Shown one piece after another: positions 24,612 to 34,149 of a DNA stretch of 64,000 nt; the stretch's first letter is position 1; every line of letters begins with the position of its first letter. Both the position numbers and the translations under genes were made by a program. Below the pieces are notes generated by a model. The model made no database searches. It was not told where the DNA came from and saw only the letters and a program-made list of their open reading frames with translations. Source of the DNA: Litsea cubeba (lineage: Eukaryota > Streptophyta > Magnoliopsida > Laurales > Lauraceae). The stretch lies in assembly GCA_012931725.1 (NCBI GenBank), contig CM022951.1:75331905-75395904 (forward strand), given 5' to 3'.

Positions 24612-26012
24612 GCATTTGGCGGTAGGTCCCTCAACACGACGTTTCATAGCCTGAGGTCCAAGACATTTTCTCATAGAGGCAACGACCCTCTTTAACATTA
24701 AATGAGTCAAAAAGACAAAAATGCCCTCTCTTTATATACTCTATACGTCACCAAACACGCTTTGTTTTAAAATATTTCGTCATACACTCCGAAACCTAAG
24801 CAAAATAAAGATTCCGAAAGCGAAGATGAATGAAAATGCGGAAAGAAGCAAAATCAACTCATCGTGACCTCGAGCAACCGAATCATCTTGACTTGAACTT
24901 AATTGAGTTTGACATAAATTTATTTAAGTTTTGGTTTGAATTTATCTGAGTTTCATATAAAGTTATTTGACTTTGACATGTATTTATCTAAACTTGTTGT
25001 GAAGTTATCTTAGTCTGTGATCAATTAAACAGGACTTTAAATGAATTTATCTTTATATTACATTATTTTATTTGAGTTTGATTTCAATTTAATTACGTTT
25101 GTTATCAATAAAATAAGATTTCAAATGAATTTATGTGACTTTGACAAGATTTTCTCTAAGTTTTTACTGAATTTATCTGAGTTTCTTATGAAATAATATG
25201 ACTTTGGTATGAAATTAACTGGATTTCACATAATTTTATTTTACTTTAAAATATATTCAACTTGATTTTAAATGAGTTTTTCTGAGTTTGCTATGAATTT
25301 ATCTAAATTTTGTATGTGTTATCTGACTTTGGCATGATGTTATCTGACTTTGACATAGATTTATCTGTATTTGGTATGAATTTATTTGTGTTTGTTTTGA
25401 ATTAATCTGAGCGTGATACGAATTAAACTGAATTGAAGTGAATTTATCTGAGTTTGCTGTGAATTTATCTGACTTTGATGTGAACTTATCTGACTTTGTC
25501 GTGAGTTTATATGAATTTATCTGTGTTTGAAATCATAACCAATTTGAAAATAAATTATGTCACTTCGATATGAGATTACCTTACTAGATTTGGTTTGGAT
25601 TTATCTAGCTTTGATAAAAATTTATCTGAATCTATTATGAAATTATCTGTATTTGAAGTGAATTTAAATAAATTTGTTATGATTTTATTTGACTTTGCTT
25701 TGGACTGGGATGAGTTTGATATCAATTTATCTGAGTTGTATATGTATGTGGACAGCCAAAAGCACAGCACCAAACAAACCACACTAGGCAAAATTCCATC
25801 AATTGTCGTTCCCTCTAATTTAAAATTTAAAATTTGATCGAAAACTCAACTTACTATATTTAAATTGAAAAAAAAATCCGGAAAAGACAATGAGTTGGAG
25901 CTAAAATCCATGTTTAAATTGCACGACACCCATTTAAACGGTTAGAAGGGTAAATGAGTCATAAACAATCTGACGTGACAGGCTTAGGGAGTACCACCTA
26001 AATTAATCCCAT
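24612..26012. mobile_element. possible non-autonomous DNA element carrying the 21-bp array
   Basis: The left border GCGGTAGGTCCCTCAACACG loosely matches the reverse complement of the right border (GGTGGTACTCCCTAAGCCTG). Between them are a short unique part, the 21-bp array, and unique sequence again. If real, the element is ~1.4 kb. The terminal match is weak and no target-site duplication was found. Confidence 0.3.
24900..25745. repeat. degenerate tandem array, 21-bp unit
   Basis: Dozens of imperfect copies of a unit such as GTGAATTTATCTGAGTTTGCT, with a 21-bp period seen most clearly at 25438-25510. Open frames on both strands arise from the multiple-of-three period and are not genes. Confidence 0.75.
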
Positions 26013-26102
26013 GCGCAAGGGATTCTAGGCCATTACTGTTGTGTACTAGAGGCTTTATAACATGTTAATTTACCCTTTTTCTTTAAATGCATTGGCTCAT
26101 TG

Positions 26103-26793
26103 TAGGCCTATCAATCCGGCCCTTAGATGAGGGTGCCCAGCCCGGCCCTTGTGTTTTTCTTTATTTTTAAATATATATTTTTATAATATATATATATATA
26201 GCCTTAAAAACCCTATTAACAGTTGAATAACAGTAAAAAAAAATTGGGGATAAGGGCACACAGTGATTATATGCATCAATAGTGGTGTAAAACTCAGAAT
26301 AAAAATAATAAGAAACGACCAAAAATTGTGATTGGTGTTGATTTTTATTGTTTTTTATTTTCTAATTACTCAACATCTATTCATGCTAATAAACATTAGT
26401 CTTTATTTTATTCTTTATCAATTATTCAACTAGAGGGTCCAAAAGCTTTTGGTATTTTTAAATTTTCTTTGGATATCTAAATGTGCCAATAGGACTACTT
26501 CTAAATTATATATGCATTTATCTATTTGCATTTTTTGAAAGTATCAGCACCTGTCTTTATTAGTAGGTGTATGTTCTTTGTTTTCTAAGTTTTGGGCAGT
26601 ATCAGCTACAATTATATTAACAACAATCTATTGATGCTCGATGATAGTGTAGGATAAAAATAACTTTCTTATTTTTGGGGGCACTGGGCCCTTGAGGGTA
26701 AGGTAAGGGACTAGGTAGAACGGGCCAGGCCATATACTAAGGGCAGGGTATGAACAATCATGGGGCCCCAGCCTAGCCCTTTTGATGGGCCTC
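26103..26793. mobile_element. hAT-type non-autonomous element
   Basis: The left end TAGGCCTATCAATCCGGCCC pairs with the reverse complement of the right end (GAGGCCCATCAAAAGGGCTA). The flanks are GCTCATTG (26095-26102) and ACTCATTG (26794-26801), an 8-bp duplication with one change, as expected for hAT. Internal GGGCCCTTGAGGG-type motifs and AT-rich filler; no transposase remains in the 691 bp. Confidence 0.75.
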
Positions 26794-26795
26794 AC

Positions 26796-27578
26796 TCATT
26801 GCGCCAACCATGGGGTCGAGGATTCTAGGCATTCTACGAGTTTGAAAAGAAAAATGACAAAAAAAAAAAAAATGGTATCCAAAGGTAAAGGAGAATTAGA
26901 AAATACATACCGGCATTGTTGAGCAAATAATGCCGGAGATTTGGAAAGGAAAGGAAAGCATTGTAAATAAGGGTCACTCTGAAATAATCTGGGAAGGAGG
27001 GTTCTGGATAGAGTGCATAGATTTAACCGGTTCAAAGGGGTGGAACAGATTTTAAACGGTCAGAGTGTTTGGCGATATAGGTTTTGGTGAGATTCTGGGA
27101 AGATGCAGGAGAGGTGAATTGAGTTCTTTATGATCAGATATCCACAGTTTCAGAGTCGTCGTCCAGGGAATTGAGAGGTGAATGAGTTCTTTATGATCAG
27201 ATATCCACAATTTCAAAGAATCGTTGTCCACGGAATTTTTGTTATGGAGAAATCCTTTCAAAAGGAATCTGTTAGTCTGGAGCAGTTGTCATTACTTTCC
27301 AGTTTCCACACTTCCCAATGATTTTCTATGCAGGAAATGACAGGATTCCAAATTCCTTGTTTATCTGTTTGGACTGCATTGGCAACTCCAAACGGGTTAA
27401 AGATTTCTGTCGGTTTGCAGTAGCATAGAAGATTTATAGGACTAAAGGAGAAGAATTCTCCATCCAGAGCTTCAACTTTATGGCCTTTTGTGGTGTGGAA
27501 GAGAAATTCAATCATCACCTCTTCGTGAAATGCAGTTTGCACATAATTCATGGACAAAGTAGTGACATTTGTGGGCAT
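26796..27578 (-). pseudogene. protein-like minus-strand segment, function not recognised
   Basis: Two minus-strand frames (27258-27578, 106 codons, and 27052-27261, 69 codons) follow each other with a frame break. The text (LLCYCKPTEIFNPFGVA, WEVWKLESND, then SLKLWISDHKEL twice) faintly recalls the C-terminal part of F-box-associated proteins, but no F-box is visible. The second frame contains an internal ~62-bp tandem duplication (about 27118-27250). Most likely a decayed gene piece; the family assignment is a guess. Confidence 0.22.
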
Positions 27579-27895
27579 TTCATGGGTGCATCTTAATAAG
27601 TTGGAAGCAGTTCTTGCACGCGGATCAGACCACTTTTAATCTAGGGGAAAAACTCTCTAGAAGATGATAATGTAAGGCAACACTAAGGTCTATTTGTGAG
27701 GAGAGGAAATATAGGATCTCCAATCTAAGCAAGAAGAGGTCTTTTTTTTTTTTTAATGTAACAAAGGCAAGAGTTACTCATCAGGCAATGAATCAAGAGA
27801 AGTTTCAAAGGTTTGACCTCTTTTAACATCTGATAAATTTGGAAGCTTCAGTGATGGGATAAATATAAGACAACATAGGAATTAGGATAGCTAGT

Positions 27896-28260
27896 TGGAA
27901 AGTAAACAATCTGAGTTGGTTCAAATTCAATGTGGATTGGGGCATTAGAGGTAAACCCAATTCGACTGGTATTGAAAGAATTTTGAGCGATAATGCTAGA
28001 GGAGTTATTTTCTTTACAGGAATAGTAGGTTTAAAAGATCAACTTAATTTAAACTATTAGCCATTTTCCAAGCAATTAGATTCTTCGAACAAAAATTTGT
28101 AGATAATTCAATCACGAGGACCAAAAAATGCTATAAATTGAGCATGAAAAAGAATGGAGTTGGGCCGATTGGCCTTCATCTTAAAGGAGATTCGGGTTTA
28201 AGAACAAATAATGGCACATTTGCAAAGAAGAAAATCAGTCAGCCCAGTTAATAAAACAGT
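27896..28260 (+). mobile_element. degenerate LINE RNase H fragment
   Basis: On the plus strand 27909-28020 reads WFKFNVDWGIRGKPNSTGIE and then a run close to 'ILRDNAxGVIFF', the start of a plant L1-like RNase H domain (catalytic D in NVD). Downstream, stop codons and frame breaks follow. It is a dead fragment with no polymerase in front. Confidence 0.6.
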
Positions 28261-28264
28261 GAGT

Positions 28265-29404
28265 TGATCTCAATTCTATTCATGTCACCAAATTGTTTCG
28301 TACGTTCCTTGAGTGGGATTGTTTAAAGGGTAAATTGTCTGGAGATACGGCACAATATAGCTCTCTTATTGTGATGCCATTCTAAGAAAAAAAAACTACA
28401 AGAACATAAGCCCTCCTGATGGCTTCAGCACAAGTTCTTTGAACATGGTCGGGATACCATTAAAGGGATCTGACTTATCCACACGGCTCTCTGTCAATTA
28501 CATTTGGAAACTATACCATCGTCATCTTAATCTCCAAAACATCTAAACCCTGCTGACTGTCAAATAAGTCTATGAACCATCTTAATAAAAAAAAAAAAAA
28601 GTAGAAAAAATATCATTAATAAACTTCGACCACTCAACCGTAATCATATCCTCCTATTAGACTAGTTTTCTACTCGGTTATCAGGAATCTGGTAACATCA
28701 TAGTGATCACTAATCAAGGAAATGTCTGACTTATTTAAGGATACAATGAGTTGGCTGGTTTGATGCTATATTTGGATCTAGTCATAGCTGGGTTTTTCAG
28801 GCATGGAAAGCATTCCCAATGTCGATTGACGTTCTTTTAAATGGAGGCATCAAACCCAAGTTACCGAGCTCCTGATGAGGGTGTGCACACTGGTAATAGG
28901 TGGACAAGGCCACTGTGGATCAAGTTTTGTACTCCCATGGTGAATGATGTGTATATCCCAGTGAACGTATTTTCGATAACTACGTTTCCTAGGGTAGGAT
29001 GTATGATCATAGCTTGTTCACTTATGAGTAGAATGGAATAACCATTCAAAAAAAAAAAAAGAAAGAAAGAAGAGCAGAACGGATTAAGCCCACTAAAATT
29101 GATGGAAAAAGACTAGATAGTGATGATGAAATGCTGCCGATGAACATGTTTTTGGAAGAAGAGTTGGAACTCGAAACATGTCCATGGTCTTTACTCCTTA
29201 AGTAGCTAAATACTCTTTTCTTAAAGGATGATTTTAGAGGTTTAGGGTCGACATAACAGGTAGGTATAGAAAACAAGTTGAGAAAAATGTCCACAGTAAA
29301 AATCTGAACTGTGGAACATTCCTCCACCTTTTCTCTGCATCCAAACAAACTAAATACAAACTTTTTGAATTCTAGAAAAGAAAGAGGGTCCAATGAGCTC
29401 CGCA
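28265..29404. other. intergenic, no gene seen
   Basis: AT-rich sequence with poly-A runs (28586-28599, 29050-29060). Short frames only, none with a domain. Confidence 0.4.
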
Positions 29405-29567
29405 CAAAGATTATTAAAGTGCTAAAGTCTAAGAAGTAAAGGGTATAAGGTAGTAATATAGATGGGACCTTGACTTGCTCAAAGATTATTAGTGGTAAAG
29501 TGTGAATGATATGGGCTAAGAAGTAAAGGGTATAAGGTAGCAATATAGATGGGACCTTGACTTGCCT
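29405..29567. repeat. tandem duplication, 87-bp period
   Basis: CAAAGATTATT ... CTAAGAAGTAAAGGGTATAA ... GATGGGACCTTGACTTGC occurs twice. The core starts at 29429 and again at 29516, with few differences. Non-coding; it creates an internal repeat in a spurious minus-strand frame. Confidence 0.8.
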
Positions 29568-29866
29568 AGTACTTGAATTACTAGAGTTCTTCCTTTGATT
29601 CACTTTCCATTAGAGGGGAGACCATTTGATGGTCATTTTAATAAATTCACCTTGGATCCTCATTTCAACCACTAATGGTATGAATTTCTATGCAAACAAA
29701 CCCGGCCTTGAGCATTAACATTACCATCCACACATCAAATATCAGGCATTGGATAATGAAAGAGCAATTGTACAAATAAAGTGGCTTTATCAGAAATTTC
29801 CCACCAAAGCATCACTAACAAAACCCAATAAATAAAAATAGAAACTATAGCTTAATTTCACAAAAC

Positions 29867-30898
29867 TCACCCAGTGATCATCGTCCCTGCACCTTCATCG
29901 GTGAGAATCTCAAGCAGCAGCGAATGCGGTAGCCGCCCATCAATGATGCTCGCAGTCCTCACCCCCTGTGCCAGAGACCGCACACAGCAACTCACCTTCG
30001 GAATCATCCCGCCACCAACCTTCCCTTCCCTCACCATCTTCTTCACTCCCTTTATATCAATCTCCTTCACCAGACTCCCCGGATCCTCCCTATCTTCCAA
30101 AATCCCCGCCACATCCGTCAATAGAATCAGCTTCTCCGCCCCGAGCGCAGCGGCCAGCTCCCCTGCCGCCGTGTCCGCATTGATGTTGTACGCTTGGCCG
30201 CTCTCGTCGGCGGCGACAGATGCAACCACCGGGATGTGCCCGGCTGCGAGAAGAGGATTAAGGATGGTGGGGTCGACGCGGGCAATGTCACCGACGAACC
30301 CAAGGCCGGATTGGGCAGAGGGGCGGGCGGTGAGTAGGCGGCCGTCCTTGCCGCAGAGGCCGACGGCGGTAGCGCCGGCCTTGTTGATGAGGGAGACGAG
30401 CGACTTGTTGATTTTTCCGACGAGGACCATCTCGACGATCTCCATCGTAGAGGCGTCGGTGACGCGGAGGCCGTTGATGAACTGGGGCTCGATGCCGATG
30501 CGGCCGAGCCAGGCGTTGATCTCGGGGCCACCGCCGTGGACGAAGACCGGGCGGAGGCCGACGCAGGAGAGGAGAACGAGGTCGTTGATGACGGAGGACT
30601 GGAGGCTCTCGGATTTCATGGCGGCTCCGCCGTACTTGACGACGATGGTCTTGCCGCGGAATTTCTGGATGAAGGGCAGGGACTCGGCGAGGATGTCGAC
30701 GCGGGTCTGGGACGGGGACTGAGATTGGATTGGTGATGATGTTAGGGATTGAGATTGGGTTGATTTGAGAGGAGCAGGAAGAATTGGAGATGGCGATGGG
30801 TTTGAGAGGTTGATTGGGAAGTTGGGTTTTGGGGTTTTTAGGGTTTCGGACCAGGGAAGATGACAAGGAGAGAATGTAGAGGGTTTAGCAGTAAACAT
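29867..30898 (-). CDS. NAGK: acetylglutamate kinase, chloroplastic
   Basis: A single uninterrupted 343-aa frame, as expected for this usually intronless plant gene. The enzyme phosphorylates N-acetyl-L-glutamate with ATP, the controlled step of arginine synthesis in plastids, and is relieved from arginine inhibition by PII. Residues 1-62 are Ser/Pro-rich and fit a transit peptide. The amino-acid kinase domain covers about 66-343, with VVKYGGAAM (86-94, ATP phosphates), HGGGPEIN (121-128, substrate), RVTDASTMEIVEMVLVGKIN, GLCGKDGRLLTA, the NINADTAAGELA block, LLTDVAGILEDRED, and VGGGMIPKVSCC with the terminal HSLLLEILTDEGAGTMITG. The central codons are strongly GC-rich at third positions, which opens long spurious frames on the other strand. 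The CT-rich leader lies at 30901-30922. No neighbour shares its pathway. Confidence 0.97.
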   Translation of the reverse strand: MFTAKPSTFSPCHLPWSETLKTPKPNFPINLSNPSPSPILPAPLKSTQSQSLTSSPIQSQSPSQTRVDILAESLPFIQKFRGKTIVVKYGGAAMKSESLQSSVINDLVLLSCVGLRPVFVHGGGPEINAWLGRIGIEPQFINGLRVTDASTMEIVEMVLVGKINKSLVSLINKAGATAVGLCGKDGRLLTARPSAQSGLGFVGDIARVDPTILNPLLAAGHIPVVASVAADESGQAYNINADTAAGELAAALGAEKLILLTDVAGILEDREDPGSLVKEIDIKGVKKMVREGKVGGGMIPKVSCCVRSLAQGVRTASIIDGRLPHSLLLEILTDEGAGTMITG

Positions 30899-31263
30899 CT
30901 CCTCTTTCTCTCTCTCTCTCGTTTGCTAGGGCTTTAGAAATGTAGGGCTTGAAAGTTAAGAGACTAGGAGAGAAGAAAGAAAGATGGAAAGGGACTTCAG
31001 AATTCGTTCCCGCTGTTGCTCTGCTCAGCTAGTTAGGGTTGTCGAGTGCGTGAGTAAGTGAGTTCGAGTCGGCCGAGTCCGCAACTCGGACCGGGTTCTA
31101 CTTCTACACTAGGAGTCCAAGTTCATGGCTGTCTTAGAGGCAGGGTGCTTGTATGACTAGGTAGGTGGCTTCAAATTCTTGTAAAAACAGAAGAAGAAAG
31201 AAGTAGAGGAATGGGGATATAGGTCTCATTTGGTAATTTTACTTGTCTAATTAAATATTTTAA

Positions 31264-31615
31264 TTTAAAATTTCTTCTTCTTTTTTTAAGAGACGTAAAA
31301 AAATAATTATCTATATTCACTAAAAGACAAAAAAAAAAAAAAAAAACCCTTCATTTTCTCATACAAAAAATGAAAAATATTTCATTATTTAAAATTTCTT
31401 CCTTTTTTTAAGAGAGGTAAAAAAATAATTATCTATTTTCACTAAAAGACAAAATAAAAAAACCCTCGATTTTCTCATACAAAAAATGAAAAATATTTCA
31501 TTATTTAAAATTTCTTCCTTTTTTTAAGAGAGGTAAAAAAATAATTATCTATATTCACTAAAAGACAAAAAAAAAACCCTCCATTTTTTCATACAAAAAA
31601 TAAAAGATATTTCCT
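31264..31615. repeat. tandem repeat, ~118-bp unit, about three copies
   Basis: Units begin TTTAAAATTTCTTC at 31264, 31388 and 31504. Each continues AAGAGAGGTAAAAAAATAAT, ATTCACTAAAAGACAAAAAA, CCCT(C/T)CATTTTCTCATAC and ATGAAAAATATTTCATTA. Length differences come from the A run, which is longest in copy 1. It starts about 365 bp upstream of the NAGK start codon. Confidence 0.9.
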
Positions 31616-31639
31616 TCCAAACAACTAAAACAAAATACT

Positions 31640-32238
31640 ATCACAACCCACTTATATTTTATTCCCTTTCTTTATCTCACTTCACTTTACCTTATTTTTA
31701 AAATAAAATTACCAAAAAGGCTAAATAAAAAAGAAATAGCCTAAGCTTATGTAACTAGAATTCAAAACATTCTAGGAGGCTTTAAAGATCAAGAACAAAA
31801 TAAATATTGAAAACAAGGTCTAAATAAAAGTCCACATGCAGATAATTAGAGAGGCAAAGGAACGGGCCGCCATAAAATCCAGACCCATCCTCACAGGAGA
31901 AATCCCCCTTGGGGTGTACATATGTCTACAGTGGTTAATAAGGCGAACCCGTATAATAGAGACTAAGCCATCGAGTTATACTATATTAACTGAAATTATA
32001 TGCAGTTTCTCTACTAAATATACTTAATACACACAACAGAGTTATGATGATATTTAACCAAAATTATACTGTATACTAAACATACTTAAATTTACATAAC
32101 CGAGTCAAATGAAGCTTCTTGATCAACTAAACTTGAGCTGGACCCAGTAATGACTATAAATAAGTTACCATAAAACCTGAACAGAGCTCACCCCAAGCTT
32201 GAGCTTAAGCTCTCTTCTGGCAACAAGCAGAGCTTAAG
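31640..32238. other. intergenic, no gene seen
   Basis: AT-rich DNA followed by GAGCTTAAGCT-type motifs (32200-32245) that form the insertion site of the neighbouring hAT element. Confidence 0.4.
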
Positions 32239-32246
32239 CTCCAAGC

Positions 32247-33143
32247 CAGGGCCGGCCCAAGGGGCAGGCGGGAGAGGCCGCCGCCTTGGGCCCCCAATAA
32301 TTATAAAATTTTTGGGGCCCTATATTATTTTATGTATTTGTATATATATGTGTAAATATTTAGTCTAATATGTAAATTGAAAGGCCCAAATTAATAACAC
32401 ATGTGTGTAAATATTTAGCCCAATAAATAAATTAAAAGGCCCAAATTTAAAGCCCACCTTATTTAAAATAACCATTATTTAAAAAGCCAAACTTAAGGCC
32501 CACCACCATACCACCATAAGATAAGACTTTAAAAGTAAAACATGGGCCCACCACCAAAAGATAAGAATGGACGGTACTTTTCCAAATGCATGGATAGCTT
32601 ATAGAATTTTGTTGACCATACCGGTTACTGTTGCCTCTGGAGAAAGAAGCTTTTCAAAGTTGAAGTTCATAAAAAATTACATTCGGTCGACTATGTCACA
32701 AGAAAGGTTGAATGAGTTAGCTATGATATCAATTGAAAAAAAAATATGGTATAAAAACTTGATTATACAAGTTTGATTAGTGACTTTGCAGCTAAAAATG
32801 CGAGAAGATCTTGTTTTCAGTAATACTTTTTTATTTTTTATTTTTTTATTTTAGGTTTATTAGCCTTGTTTTTTTGGACGGGAATGTTGGTGTGTGAATT
32901 GTAGGCTTTTGGCCAGGGTGGGTAGTTTAAGAAAACTACATTGTGCTTGATCCTTGGATTAAATATAGCTTCCCTCGGTATGTAGGCAGTCCTAAAGTTA
33001 TATGGATGCAGCACTTTTTTGTAATAAAAAATATTAATTTTTATTAAAAAATTGTAATGAATTATTATTTTTTTAAATAATTATATAAGGACCCCATATT
33101 TTAGAGGTCGCCTTGGGCCCCCTAAACGTTGGGGCCGGCCCTG
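32247..33143 (+). mobile_element. hAT element with exact 8-bp target-site duplication
   Basis: The element begins CAGGGCCGGCCC (32247-32258) and ends with the exact complement GGGCCGGCCCTG (33132-33143). It is flanked by CTCCAAGC at 32239-32246 and at 33144-33151, a perfect 8-bp duplication. A direct repeat CGCCTTGGGCCCCC stands just inside both ends. The 897 bp keep only the C-terminal piece of a transposase, so it is a deleted, non-autonomous derivative. Confidence 0.93.
32567..32776 (+). pseudogene. hAT transposase C-terminal dimerisation remnant
   Basis: This 69-codon frame reads AYRILLTIPVTVASGERSFS, then LKFIKNYIRSTMSQERLNEL and AMISIEK, the well-known hATC dimerisation block (ERSFSKLK...RSTMSQERL). 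The catalytic RNase H-like part of the transposase is missing. The first Met is not a true start; the frame is a leftover exon end inside the hAT element. Confidence 0.85.
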
Positions 33144-33151
33144 CTCCAAGC

Positions 33152-34149
33152 CTCCAAGATTAAGCACCTGAGTTTGGCCGTCAACATAACTTGTTGAAAT
33201 TATACACATACACTATTGAAACATCACACGCGACACGTCTCTGTTGGTTATATCACTACTTACAGCGTCAAGTTGCCACTACTTTTTGACATAAATTCTG
33301 AGTTCTAAATTATTTTTTTTTTATGACAGCCCTGATAGATCTTTGACTCAGCATAACTAATTTATTCCGTAGCGTATGTAAAATTTTTACAACTGCAAAT
33401 AGATAAATTTAGAAAGAAAGGACTTCCAATACTAAAATATACAGATACAGCCACTTCAGTTAAACTCTGTCTAGTATTTTTTCTTTATATAAGTCGCAGG
33501 TTGAGGGGGATCAGGAGTCGTCAAGGTACTTGTCGCCGGTCCATCTATGACTCAACCAGAGTTACGTACGTGTAGCTCAAAATAGACTGTACAGGAGCCA
33601 CGTGGATCTGAAGATTTTTTTACCTTGAAAGACGTGCCATATCTCGGAATCCATCAGATTGCAAGTACCACGTCCGCTACATGCAAGCTAGCAGATCCAA
33701 CGACTCGAATGGGTGAAGTCCACCTATTTATCCAAAAACTCAACACTAGCCAATTGATCAAACGGACTCGACAAATCAACGGTCCAGATGGAGATATTTC
33801 TTATTGTCTATTATACTTCATTTCTTGTCTTCGATCAGACTTTTTATTTTATTTTTTGACCGATGACGTATTGATAAATCCGATTTATGTTCCCTTCATT
33901 TAGTGGAGCACAGAAAGTCGTCAAAACTGTCATCAGTACCCCACCAATCGACGGTTAGGATAGATATGAATTTTGGCGCCAAGCAGTGAGAACAGTAGAT
34001 GAGTTATTTTCGCATTTTTACAACCGACTCCATCTTTTACCTGCCCTCGCGCCTATACAAGGATTATATTCGTATAATCAATCAAACTCCATTTCTCGCT
34101 CCCATTTTTCTTCCTTGTTTCGAATTGCGCATTTTCCGCTTCGATTTCG
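33152..34149 (+). promoter_or_regulatory. upstream region of the hydrolase gene
   Basis: One kilobase without a supported gene before the start codon at 34150. The segment 34065-34149 is likely the transcript leader. No clear TATA box; the frame at 33625-33903 shows no domain. Confidence 0.3.

Noticed and set aside
25576..25837. Frames on both strands with Ser/Asp/Lys-rich repeats
   Set aside because: Produced by the 21-bp tandem array, whose period is a multiple of three.
29046..29603. 185-codon minus-strand frame
   Set aside because: Low complexity, contains a non-coding tandem duplication and ends in poly-F from an A run; no family resemblance.
29874..30722. 282-codon plus-strand frame
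   Set aside because: Antisense shadow of the GC-rich NAGK coding region, no domain.
30127..30866. Arg/Pro-rich frames overlapping NAGK
   Set aside because: Frame-shifted readings of NAGK with low-complexity composition.
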